This document shows, one piece after another, positions 1 to 7,649 of a DNA stretch of 64,000 bases. This DNA is from Plantibacter sp. PA-3-X8. Its GTDB lineage: Bacteria; Actinomycetota; Actinomycetes; Actinomycetales; Microbacteriaceae. The DNA is taken from positions 2,790,001 to 2,854,000 of the forward strand of contig NZ_CP033107.1 of assembly GCF_003856975.1 (NCBI RefSeq), written 5' to 3'. The first letter of the stretch is position 1, and each line of letters begins with the position of its first letter. The notes beneath the pieces were generated by a model. It did not search any database, was not told the origin of the DNA, and was given only the letters and a program-made list of their open reading frames with translations. The position numbers and the translations under genes are program-made.

Positions 1-287
1 GCGGCGAACGCGAACATCTTCTTCGGACCGAACTTGTCGACGAGGAAGCCCGCCGGCAGGTTCGCGATGGCATAGGGCCAGGAGAACGCCGACAGCAGCA
101 GCCCCATCTGGAGGGCGTTGAGTCCGAACTCCTGAGCGATCGTCGTGTTCGCCACGCTCAGCGTGGATCGATCGAGGTAGTTCACGACCCCGCCGAGCAC
201 GAGGAACCCGACCAGGAACCAGCGGATCCGGACGGTCTTCTTCTCGGCCTTGGTGAGGACCGGTGCCTCGCTGTCGATCTGGCTCAT
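1..287 (-). CDS. MFS transporter, sugar-acid (ACS-like) family, 3' part outside window
   Basis: Only the first 95 residues lie in the window; the gene runs off the left edge. The visible part has a short charged N-terminus, a first membrane segment (about residues 24-40) and the motif NYLDRSTLSVA, typical of the anion:cation symporter branch that carries hexuronates, glucarate or galactonate. A second membrane segment is followed by GFLVDKFGPKK, the MFS loop 2-3 signature. The start at 287 has a good ribosome site (GAAGGAG) 10 nt upstream. It follows the KDPG-type aldolase on the same strand with a 60-nt gap, so the two probably form an operon for uptake and breakdown of a sugar acid. The substrate is inferred from family and neighbour only. 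Confidence 0.85.
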   Translation of the reverse strand, partial: MSQIDSEAPVLTKAEKKTVRIRWFLVGFLVLGGVVNYLDRSTLSVANTTIAQEFGLNALQMGLLLSAFSWPYAIANLPAGFLVDKFGPKKMFAFA

Positions 288-347
288 GCCATGCACTCCT
301 TCGTGTGGTGGTGGGTACTGCGTCGCGCTGGGCGCGAGGAACGGGTG

Positions 348-995
348 TCAGGCCCGAGCGGCGGCGATCGCCGCGAGGAACTCCTCAGCTGCCCGGGTGA
401 CCTTGCCGTAGTCGCCGTCGGCGCGCGCCGCCTTCGTGACCGCGCTGCCGACGCCCACGGCGACGGCCCCGGCGGCGAACCAGGTCCCGACGTTCTCGGG
501 TGTGGCTCCGCCCGCGGGGAGGATCGGTGCCTGCGCCAATGGCGCCCGGACCGTCTTGAGGTACTCGGGTCCGGCGATCTCGGTGGGGAACAGCTTGACG
601 ATGTCGGCGCCGGCGGACATCGTGTCGACGATCTCGGTCGGTGTGAACGCCCCGCTGATCGAGACGGCCTGGTAGCGCGCTGCGGTGCGGATCATGCCCT
701 CGTCGAGGTTGGGACTCACAAGGATCCGGGCGCCGGCCTGGATGCAGGCGAACGCGGCCTCGGCGTCGAGGACGGTCCCGGCGCCGATGGCGACACCCTG
801 ATCGGCGTACTCCTCGGAGAGGGTGCGGATGGCGCCCAGGGCGTCGGGGACGGACAGCGTGATCTCGAGGGCGCGGAAGCCGCCGGCGATCGCCGCCCGC
901 GCGACCTGGATCGCCTCGTCGGTGCTGTCGAGGCGCAGGATGAGGATCGCGCCGGTCTCGTGGATCGTGCGGAGGACGTCGTATTTGGTAAGCAT
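348..995 (-). CDS. eda: 2-dehydro-3-deoxy-phosphogluconate/galactonate aldolase
   Basis: Class I aldolase of 215 residues, the usual length of the KDPG/KDPGal aldolase family, which splits 2-keto-3-deoxy-6-phospho sugar acids into pyruvate and glyceraldehyde-3-phosphate. Visible family marks are the Schiff-base lysine K134 in IVKLFPTE, the general-acid glutamate E44 in ALEITL, and the GAGTVL turn at 71-76. The sequence does not decide between the gluconate and galactonate epimers. The neighbouring sugar-acid-type MFS transporter and the divergent DeoR regulator suggest a catabolic operon continuing beyond the left edge. A TAATGT hexamer at 1004-1009 (minus strand) lies 8 nt before the ATG, so the transcript may be leaderless or nearly so. 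Confidence 0.9.
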   Translation of the reverse strand: MLTKYDVLRTIHETGAILILRLDSTDEAIQVARAAIAGGFRALEITLSVPDALGAIRTLSEEYADQGVAIGAGTVLDAEAAFACIQAGARILVSPNLDEGMIRTAARYQAVSISGAFTPTEIVDTMSAGADIVKLFPTEIAGPEYLKTVRAPLAQAPILPAGGATPENVGTWFAAGAVAVGVGSAVTKAARADGDYGKVTRAAEEFLAAIAAARA

Positions 996-1086
996 CGCGG
1001 ATCACATTACCCCATGGATTCACACAGATTCACATATCGTCTCAAATTCACGACGATCGATCTCTGCGGACCGATAGGCTCGCGGC
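996..1086. promoter_or_regulatory. Divergent eda/deoR promoter region with ATTCAC repeats
   Basis: This 91-bp gap separates the aldolase gene from the divergent DeoR regulator. The hexamer ATTCAC occurs three times in the same orientation, at 1018-1023, 1028-1033 and 1046-1051 (steps of 10 and 18 bp). DeoR-family proteins often bind short direct repeats between their own gene and the operon they control, so this is the likely operator; that is inference. Putative -10 hexamers are TAATGT (minus, 1009-1004) and TAGGCT (plus, 1075-1080). Confidence 0.5.
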
Positions 1087-1878
1087 ATGAGTTCCTCCTC
1101 GCCCCTGATCCCGGAGCAACGCCACCAGGAGATCCTCCGCCTGTTGCGGAGCGCGGGCGTGTTGAGCATCCGGCACATCGTCGAGCTCCTCGGTGTCTCC
1201 CACATGACGGTGCGTCGCGACATCGCCGCATTGGAGGAGGGCGGTCAGGTCGTCTCGGTGCAGGGCGGCGTCAGATTGAGCGAACGGAGCGGATCGGAAC
1301 CACCCCGGGAGCGGGCGTCGAGAGCGGGGCTCGAACTGCCGCGGAAGCGTGCGATCGCCGAACTCGCCGCCGGCCTGGTCGAGGACGACATGGTCCTGTT
1401 CCTCGACGCCGGCACCACGTGCGAGGCCGTCGTCCCGTTCCTCGCGGACCGACGGAACCTCACCGTCGTCACGAACGACTTCCTGGTGGTCACGACACTC
1501 CTCGACCACCCGGGGATCGAGACCATCCATACAGGGGGCGTCGTCGACGTCTCCAGCGGATCGTCCAGCGGGGCCCTCGCCGCGGCGACCCTGGGCGCCG
1601 TCAACCTCGACGTCGTCTTCCTCAGCACGGGGACCTGGGATCTCGCACACGGCGTCACGACGCCGGTGTCCGACAAGGTGGTGCTGAAGCAGGCGGCGAT
1701 GGCCGCCGGGTCGAGCTGCGTGCTACTCGCCGACAGCACGAAGTTCGGAACGTTCGAGCGCTTCAACGTCACACCACTCGACGGGCTCGACGCGGTCGTC
1801 TCCGACACCGATCTGCCCGAGGACGTCGCCGAGTCGCTCACCGACATCGGGCTCGACCTGCGCCTCGCCGCCGTCTGA
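1087..1878 (+). CDS. DeoR-family transcriptional regulator
   Basis: 263-residue regulator. Residues about 9-60 form the DeoR winged helix, with the recognition-helix signature VSHMTVRRDIAALEE followed by the wing (VQGGVRL). The rest is the DeoR C-terminal sensor domain, a ribose-5-phosphate-isomerase-like fold that binds phosphorylated sugars: FLDAGTTCEAV, VVTNDFLVV and ADSTKFG are family blocks. It is transcribed away from the KDPG-type aldolase and transporter and probably represses them until a sugar-acid intermediate appears. The ATG was chosen because TAGGCT at 1075-1080 ends 6 nt before it, a leaderless arrangement seen repeatedly in this window. The effector is unknown. Confidence 0.88.
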   Translation: MSSSSPLIPEQRHQEILRLLRSAGVLSIRHIVELLGVSHMTVRRDIAALEEGGQVVSVQGGVRLSERSGSEPPRERASRAGLELPRKRAIAELAAGLVEDDMVLFLDAGTTCEAVVPFLADRRNLTVVTNDFLVVTTLLDHPGIETIHTGGVVDVSSGSSSGALAAATLGAVNLDVVFLSTGTWDLAHGVTTPVSDKVVLKQAAMAAGSSCVLLADSTKFGTFERFNVTPLDGLDAVVSDTDLPEDVAESLTDIGLDLRLAAV

Positions 1879-1940
1879 CGTCACGATCGTCGTGCCACCG
1901 ACTCCGCTGCGGTAGGGGAGGACGGCCCGTCGTCCGCGGG

Positions 1941-1946
1941 TAGGCT
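1941..1946 (+). promoter_or_regulatory. Putative -10 (TAGGCT) of trxA
   Basis: TAGGCT about 48 nt before the thioredoxin start. With a transcription start near 1953 it gives a short leader carrying the ribosome site GAAGGA (1981-1986). No convincing -35 was seen. Confidence 0.4.
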
Positions 1947-1993
1947 CGTCAGTCGGATGCGACGCGTCCGACCACCGATCCGAAGGACACACG

Positions 1994-2371
1994 ATGACCA
2001 CGCAGGAACTGACCATCTCGAACTTCGAGGACACCGTGTCGGCCGAAGGCATCGTCCTGGTCGACTTCTGGGCAGAGTGGTGCGGGCCGTGCAAGGCTTT
2101 CGGCCCCGTCTTCGAGCAGTCGAGCGAGCAGCACCAGGACGTCGTGTTCACCAAGGTCGACACTGAGGCGAACCAGGAACTCGCGAGCGGGATGCAGATC
2201 ACGTCGATCCCCACGCTCATGGCGTTCCGCGACGGCGTGCTCGTCTTCTCGCAGGCCGGCGCCCTCCCCGCGCCGGCACTCGAGGACCTCATCTCGCAGG
2301 TGCGCGGTCTCGACATGTCCGAGGTGCACGCCGCCATCGCAGCGGCGAAGGCCGAGGCACAGGCCGAGTAG
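1994..2371 (+). CDS. trxA: Thioredoxin
   Basis: 125-residue thioredoxin-fold protein with the classic active site WCGPCK (C30 and C33) after VDFWAEWC, and the cis-proline block ITSIPTLMAF. It reduces protein disulfides in the cytoplasm using electrons from thioredoxin reductase, which is not in this window. The C-terminus is longer than in minimal thioredoxins and ends in an alanine- and charge-rich helix (AAIAAAKAEAQAE). The start has a ribosome site GAAGGA 7 nt upstream. It converges on the glycoside-hydrolase operon and shares an inverted repeat with it at 2378-2404. No partner gene is adjacent, so it is probably one of several general thioredoxins. Confidence 0.93.
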   Translation: MTTQELTISNFEDTVSAEGIVLVDFWAEWCGPCKAFGPVFEQSSEQHQDVVFTKVDTEANQELASGMQITSIPTLMAFRDGVLVFSQAGALPAPALEDLISQVRGLDMSEVHAAIAAAKAEAQAE

Positions 2372-2377
2372 CCGACG

Positions 2378-2404
2378 TCCGGAGGAGGCGGTCAGTCCTC
2401 CGGA
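2378..2404. terminator. Bidirectional hairpin between trxA and the GH95 gene
   Basis: Inverted repeat TCCGGAGGA (2378-2386) and TCCTCCGGA (2396-2404) with a 9-nt loop, between two convergent genes and overlapping the 3' end of the GH95 gene. No T-run follows, so terminator function is inferred from position. Confidence 0.45.
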
Positions 2405-4782
2405 TCGCCGGGCGGACGCGCGAACCCGAGCCGATGGACACCGGGCTCGTCGAGCCTGATCCGCCGCCGCCCGGCCGGCGCGCCGTCCTCCAACCGGGTC
2501 GGCAGTGCGCCGCGAGGGCCCGTGATGGCGATCGTCGAGCCGTCGTCCGGCAGCTCGACGAGCACGCCGCCGGCCGTGAGAAGCAGGGTCGCCGCGACGG
2601 GGCGATGACGGCTCCACTCGACATCCGCGACGTGTCCACCCCGGACCCGGAACCCTCGGAACCGTCCCGCCGACCACTCGGCCGGGAGGGTCGGCAGCAG
2701 CGACAGGACACCGCCGTGCCCCTGGACGAGCAACTCGACGACACCGGCCGTCCCACCCAGGTTGCCGTCGATCTGGAACACGTCGTCGAGGTCGCCCATC
2801 GGGTGCAGGTCGAGCAGCGAGGCCGATGACAGCGGACCGAGCAGCGTGTCGAGCGCCTCGGACGCGAGCCCTGGATCACGGAGTCGTGCGGCCAGGCAGA
2901 GGACCCAGGCCATGCTCCACCCGGTTCCGCCACCGCCGTTCGTGAGTCTCCGTCGCAGTGCGCGTCGGGCTGCCTCGAAGTGCTGGGGCGTGGCCGATTC
3001 GGTGATCCGGGTCCCCGGGTATAGGCCGTACAGGTGGGAGAGGTGTCGGTGGCCGGGCTCGGTCGGCTCCCGCTCCTCGGCCCACTCCAGGAGTGTTCCG
3101 TCGCGGCCGACCTGCGGCAGTCGGAGGGTGGCCACGGTGTCGCGTGCTCGAGCCAGGAGCCCGACGTCCGCGATGCCGTCGCCGAGCCGCTCCGCGAGGG
3201 CGAGGTACTCGCGGAGGCACTCGTGCGCCAGCTCCTGGTCCATCGCCACGCCGGCCGTCACCGCCGCCGTGTGATCCGTGTCGACCACGAACCGGTTCTC
3301 CGGTGAGGTCGACGGACTCACGACCAGCGATCCGGCGGCATCCGTGACGACCATTCCCAGGACGAACGAGACCACCGGCTCGACGGCCTGCAGGACGGCG
3401 ACGCGTGCGGCGTGATCAGCACCGCCGTCGTCCAGACGGCGGTGGAGGTGCGCGACGAGCCAGGGGAGCGCGCTCGGCCAGTTCGCCCAGTGCGCGTCGA
3501 GCGGCACGGCGTCCGTGTGCCGCCAGAGGTCGCTGTTGTGGTGGGCTGCCGCCCCGTCGAGGCCGTAGGACTCGCCGGCGGTGCGCTGCCCGGCGTCCAC
3601 CAGTTCGCCGATGAACCGGGTGAGTGGCTCGACCAGGTCACCCAGGCCGGTGCTCTCCGCCGGCCAGTAGTTCATCTGGAGGTTGATGTTGGTGGTGAAG
3701 TTCGCGCTCCAGGGTGGCCTGACCTGATCGTTCCAGACCCCCTGGAGGTTCGCCGGTTCGGTCCCCGGTCGGGAGCTGCCGATGAGGAGCGCCCGTCCGA
3801 GGTCGAAGTACCGCTCCGCGAGGTCGGCCGACGCGGACGCCGATGCCGAGAGGTCCAGATCGACGCGGTCGAAGAGCGACCGATGGTCGGCGACGTGCCG
3901 ATCGAGCAGCGCTTGCCCGGTTCGCCGCAACGCACGCAAGACCGTCCCCTGGGTGTGCTCCAGCAGCGTCGATGGGTCACCCAGCGGTCGATCTTGCCAC
4001 CCGCGGTGTCCGGAACGCGCACCGGCGACGAGGCGGAACCCGCCCGGGATCGGCTGCACCGCGATCGACAGCGCCCAGGCCATGCCTGCGTCGACGAGAC
4101 CGTCGGCATCCGGGACGTCGGTCGGGTAACGGATGGCCTCGTCATCGTCACCGCCGAGATACGAGGGTCGCACGCTCGTCGGCGCACGGCCGGTCGCCGA
4201 CCACCACCGGGTGTCGCCGACCGTGTGCTCCTCCGTCGTCGACGGGTGCGGCGTCGCGAACCCGACCCTCGGTTCACGGACACCGTCACCCAGCAGCTCG
4301 ACGACCAGCACATCGTCCACCGCCGACACGAACGCGTGGAGTGCGACCGCCTCGCCACCGCTCGCGGACGTCGTCTCGACGACGCCGCGCGCGAGATCGG
4401 AGGTCCGAGTCGAGCGCGAACCGCCGTCGGGCGACGCGTAGTCGATCGTGAGGCGGCCGAGCGGCTGGAAGGACTCGGTGAACGTGGTTCCGCGCAGTGC
4501 AGCCGAGCGGGCATCGGCCGCCACGGGATCGCCGTCGGCGATCGCCCGGCGCACGGACTCCAGAGGACTGGGAAGCGAGCGGCCCGCCGGCCCGTCGCCA
4601 GGACGTCGCGGACCTCCCGACCACAACGTGTCCAGGGACAGGTCCATGCCCTCCCGTCCGGGCACGCCGTCGAGCGCCGCGCCCAACGTCCCGTTCCCGA
4701 TGAGGAACCGATCGACGAACCGGGTGGCCGGTCCGTCGAGTTCGATTCGATGACGCTCGACGCGCTGCTGTCGGTGATCCAT
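2392..4782 (-). CDS. GH95 alpha-L-fucosidase / alpha-L-galactosidase
   Basis: 796-residue glycoside hydrolase of family 95, an inverting enzyme that removes terminal alpha-L-fucose or alpha-L-galactose from plant glycans. The N-terminal beta-domain carries GNGTLGA and DTLWSGGP. The (alpha/alpha)6 barrel holds the catalytic set: N365 and N367 in NFTTNINLQMNYWPAE, the general acid E495 in SPSTSPEN, and D672 in FQIDGN. There is no signal peptide, so it works in the cytoplasm. The start is the ATG at 4782, which overlaps the TGA of the upstream GH27 gene by one base (TGATG), indicating translational coupling; long in-frame extensions upstream run over that gene and are not real. It is the last gene of the minus-strand arm of the glycan locus. 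Position 363 is Thr, where fucose-active members are recalled to carry His, so L-galactose is a real alternative substrate. Confidence 0.9.
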   Translation of the reverse strand: MDHRQQRVERHRIELDGPATRFVDRFLIGNGTLGAALDGVPGREGMDLSLDTLWSGGPRRPGDGPAGRSLPSPLESVRRAIADGDPVAADARSAALRGTTFTESFQPLGRLTIDYASPDGGSRSTRTSDLARGVVETTSASGGEAVALHAFVSAVDDVLVVELLGDGVREPRVGFATPHPSTTEEHTVGDTRWWSATGRAPTSVRPSYLGGDDDEAIRYPTDVPDADGLVDAGMAWALSIAVQPIPGGFRLVAGARSGHRGWQDRPLGDPSTLLEHTQGTVLRALRRTGQALLDRHVADHRSLFDRVDLDLSASASASADLAERYFDLGRALLIGSSRPGTEPANLQGVWNDQVRPPWSANFTTNINLQMNYWPAESTGLGDLVEPLTRFIGELVDAGQRTAGESYGLDGAAAHHNSDLWRHTDAVPLDAHWANWPSALPWLVAHLHRRLDDGGADHAARVAVLQAVEPVVSFVLGMVVTDAAGSLVVSPSTSPENRFVVDTDHTAAVTAGVAMDQELAHECLREYLALAERLGDGIADVGLLARARDTVATLRLPQVGRDGTLLEWAEEREPTEPGHRHLSHLYGLYPGTRITESATPQHFEAARRALRRRLTNGGGGTGWSMAWVLCLAARLRDPGLASEALDTLLGPLSSASLLDLHPMGDLDDVFQIDGNLGGTAGVVELLVQGHGGVLSLLPTLPAEWSAGRFRGFRVRGGHVADVEWSRHRPVAATLLLTAGGVLVELPDDGSTIAITGPRGALPTRLEDGAPAGRRRIRLDEPGVHRLGFARPPGDPED

Positions 4783-6080
4783 CAGTGGTCGAGTCGGAGC
4801 AGTACGGCACCATGCGCGGGCAGGGCCGTGTCGACGGCACCGTCGACGACCGGCAACGGCCGACCACTCCACAGCTCCGTGACGGACGATCGATCGGCGC
4901 AACCGAGATCGGCCAGGTGGACCCGCAGCTCGGTGTCCGCATCGCCGAGCCAGAACACCGCGCGCCACCGGGTCTCGCCGAGCTCAGCCGCCCAGACGAC
5001 GAGGTCGCCGTCGCGGATGATCTCCCGGCTCCCGTCGCTGCCGAGCAGTGCGAGCACGTCCGGGTTCGTCAGGAGCGCGAGCGTGTGCGCCGAGGTGTCC
5101 GGGAGGTGGCCGCCGAAGAAGAGCGGCGACCGGCCGATGCACCAGAGGGTCATGAGCGTCCGTTGTTCGGCCAGGGTGAGGCGGCTCAGCCGGTCCGAAC
5201 CGACGTGGGCTCGGATGCCGATCCGCCCGAGCGGGAGCATGTCCGCATCGGCCCACGCCCCCGGACGCTGGAGGGGCGCCCAGCGGGCCAGGCGCTGGAA
5301 CTGTTCGCGTACCGCCGACCAGTCGTCCCAGAGGTCGTCCGAGATCCGCCACAGCTGCGCCGTCGATCGAAGGGTGTCGAGGTGCTCGGTCGAAAGTCGC
5401 TTCCCCGGGGACAGGCTGAGCACCATCGGTCGACCGGTCGCGTCGATCGCGCGCGAGATGGCCTCGATCTCGGCGGTCTGGATCGGTGGGTAGAGCACGT
5501 CGTCGAGCTTGACGAGGTCGACACCCCACTCGGCGAGCTGCGCCATGACCGAGTCGTAGTAGGCCTGGGCGCCGGGGGCGGTCAGGTCGACGCCGACGTT
5601 GTCGGGATTCCACGGGCAGACGTTCGTCGGATCCGCGATCTCCCCGCAATGGGCGGTCGAGCCGAGGATCGGCAGCTCGAGGTCGACGGCCCGCCGCGGC
5701 ACGCCTCGCATGAGGTGCACCCCGAAACGGAGCCCGAGCGCGTGCAGACGGTCGGCGAGCGCGCGGAAGCCGCCCGACGCCGCAGACGGGAACCGGTTCG
5801 GCGCGGGTTGCGGTCGGCCCCAGGCGTCGAGCGTCGGCTGGGAGATGCGCTCGTAGTCGCCGACGCCGGGCGCCGGTTCGTACCACTGGATGTCGACGAC
5901 CACCGTGTCCCACCCGACGGGCAGCAGGTGCTCGGCCAGGAACGCGGCGTTGGCAAGTACCTCGGCCTCCGTGACGGACCCTCCGAAGCAGTCCCAGCTG
6001 TTCCAGCCCATCGGCGGGCGGTCCGCCCGCGCCCGACGTGCTGCACGCACCTCGGTGACCGCGATCTCCACCTCGCTCAT
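4782..6080 (-). CDS. GH27-type alpha-galactosidase-like glycoside hydrolase
   Basis: 432-residue clan-D glycoside hydrolase of the melibiase (GH27) type. It begins with the hallmark PPMGWNSWDCFGG (residues 22-34), has D193 as probable nucleophile in DLVKLDD and D248/D249 as probable acid/base in RISDDLWDDW. Classic alpha-galactosidases have YLKYDNC and a WR-x-x-x-D motif, so this is a divergent member; alpha-galactosidase is the first guess, beta-L-arabinopyranosidase or another GH27 activity remains possible. It has no signal peptide. It overlaps the upstream GH51 gene by 4 nt (ATGA) and the downstream GH95 gene by 1 nt, so the three are translationally coupled and probably act on one imported oligosaccharide. 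Confidence 0.82.
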   Translation of the reverse strand: MSEVEIAVTEVRAARRARADRPPMGWNSWDCFGGSVTEAEVLANAAFLAEHLLPVGWDTVVVDIQWYEPAPGVGDYERISQPTLDAWGRPQPAPNRFPSAASGGFRALADRLHALGLRFGVHLMRGVPRRAVDLELPILGSTAHCGEIADPTNVCPWNPDNVGVDLTAPGAQAYYDSVMAQLAEWGVDLVKLDDVLYPPIQTAEIEAISRAIDATGRPMVLSLSPGKRLSTEHLDTLRSTAQLWRISDDLWDDWSAVREQFQRLARWAPLQRPGAWADADMLPLGRIGIRAHVGSDRLSRLTLAEQRTLMTLWCIGRSPLFFGGHLPDTSAHTLALLTNPDVLALLGSDGSREIIRDGDLVVWAAELGETRWRAVFWLGDADTELRVHLADLGCADRSSVTELWSGRPLPVVDGAVDTALPAHGAVLLRLDH

Positions 6081-7612
6081 GGAGCGACGACCTGAGCCGT
6101 GATCGTGGCGAACGAGTGCGGTGGGAGCGTGACGCGAAGACCCGTCGGTGTGACGTCGAGACCCGTGAGCGGTCGCGGTGACACGGCGTCGGTCTCACCG
6201 GGACGGTTGTGGGCGTCGGGCCGCGCAGCGGTGAGCAGCCGGCCGTGCGGCTCGACCACGGACCCGCCACGGACGTCGACCTCGATGACGAGTGGCGCGT
6301 CGAGGTCGACGTTCGTCAGCGAGCAATGGAGGACGCCGTCCTTGACGCTCGCCGAGGCGGAGACGGTCGGGATGCCACCCGCGTGTGCGGCGTCGGCGTC
6401 GCGGACCGGCCCGACCACGTGCGTCGGGAGGGACGTGGCGTCCTGGTGCGGGCTGTTCATCTCGAAGACGTGAAAGGTGGGCGTCCGGACCATCTCGCCG
6501 CCGTCGGGATCGGTCAGGAGCATCGCCTGCAGGACGTTGACCGTCTGCGCGATGTTGGCCATGCGCAGCCGGCCCGCGAAGCGGTGGAACACGTCGAAGT
6601 GCCAGGCCGCGACCATGGCGTCGCGGATGGTGTTCTGCTGGAACAGATGCCCGGGGTGCGTGCCCGGCTCGACGTCCCACCAGGTGCCCCACTCGTCGAG
6701 CACCATGCCGAACCGTTCCTCCGGGTCGTACACGTCCATGACGGCGGCGTGCGACGACAGCAGCTGCTCGACGCCCTGTGCTGCGGTGATCGTGCTCCAG
6801 TACTCCGCGGCGTCGAACCCGGTCGCGCTGCCCTTCGCCTTCCAGCTGCCGCCGATCGTGTAGTAGTGCACCGAGACGGCTTCCCAGGGGGTCGCCGAGA
6901 ACGGGTGGGTGGCCACGTCGGCGACGACCTCCATCAGCGTCTTGGTCCAGGCCACGTCGAACCCGTCGGCGCCGGCGGCGACCCGGTAGAGCGGGACCTT
7001 CCCGCCGCTCTCGCAGAAGGTACCGAACTGGCGTGCCAGGTCCGCGTACGCGCCCGCGCGCAGGTTGCCACCGCACCCCCAGGGCTCGTTTCCCAAGCCC
7101 CAGAACGGGACGTCCCAGGGCTCCTCCCTGCCGTTCGCCCGACGCAACTCGGCCATCGGGGTCTCCCCGGCACCGGTCAGGTACTCGATCCAGTCGGCCA
7201 TCTCCTGCACGGTGCCCGAGCCGAGGTTGCCCGAGACGTAGGCGTCGGCACCGAGGAGCTCGCACAGCTCCATGAACTCGTGGGTGCCGAACGCGTTGGT
7301 CTCGCTCGTCCCGCCCCATTGCGTGTTGACGAGCTTCGGGCGGTCCTCACGAGGTCCGATGCCGCTCGTCCAGTGATAGCGGTCCGCGAAGCAGCCGCCC
7401 GGCCAGCGGAGGTTCGGGATGCGCAGTTCGCGGAGCGCCTCCACGACGTCGAGCCGGATGCCGCCGACGTTCGGGACGGGCGAGTCCTCGCCCACCCAGA
7501 AACCGTCGTAGATGCCGCGCCCGAGGTGTTCCGCGAAGTGGCCGTAGACGTGTCGGCTGATCGTGGGTCCTGGCCGGTCGAGGTCGACGGTGACGGTCGC
7601 AGTGGAGTCCAT
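6077..7612 (-). CDS. abfA: GH51 alpha-L-arabinofuranosidase
   Basis: 511-residue retaining glycoside hydrolase of family 51, the typical length of intracellular alpha-L-arabinofuranosidases, which release terminal alpha-L-arabinofuranose from arabinan, arabinoxylan and arabinosylated proteins. The (beta/alpha)8 barrel has the acid/base E176 in GLGNEPWGCGG and the nucleophile E306 in VLDEWGTWW. RWPGGCFADRYHW near the N-terminus is a further family block. No signal peptide is present. It lies 37 nt downstream of the GH36 gene and overlaps the GH27 gene by 4 nt. Together with the GH127 enzyme on the other arm it would give the host both alpha- and beta-L-arabinofuranosidase activity. Confidence 0.92.
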   Translation of the reverse strand: MDSTATVTVDLDRPGPTISRHVYGHFAEHLGRGIYDGFWVGEDSPVPNVGGIRLDVVEALRELRIPNLRWPGGCFADRYHWTSGIGPREDRPKLVNTQWGGTSETNAFGTHEFMELCELLGADAYVSGNLGSGTVQEMADWIEYLTGAGETPMAELRRANGREEPWDVPFWGLGNEPWGCGGNLRAGAYADLARQFGTFCESGGKVPLYRVAAGADGFDVAWTKTLMEVVADVATHPFSATPWEAVSVHYYTIGGSWKAKGSATGFDAAEYWSTITAAQGVEQLLSSHAAVMDVYDPEERFGMVLDEWGTWWDVEPGTHPGHLFQQNTIRDAMVAAWHFDVFHRFAGRLRMANIAQTVNVLQAMLLTDPDGGEMVRTPTFHVFEMNSPHQDATSLPTHVVGPVRDADAAHAGGIPTVSASASVKDGVLHCSLTNVDLDAPLVIEVDVRGGSVVEPHGRLLTAARPDAHNRPGETDAVSPRPLTGLDVTPTGLRVTLPPHSFATITAQVVAP

Positions 7613-7649
7613 GGGTGATGTGGTCCTGTTCTGTGCAGCGGGTCGTGGG

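Noticed and set aside
3412..5493. 693-codon plus-strand open frame opposite the GH95 and GH27 genes
   Set aside because: Antisense shadow of two genes with intact catalytic motifs.
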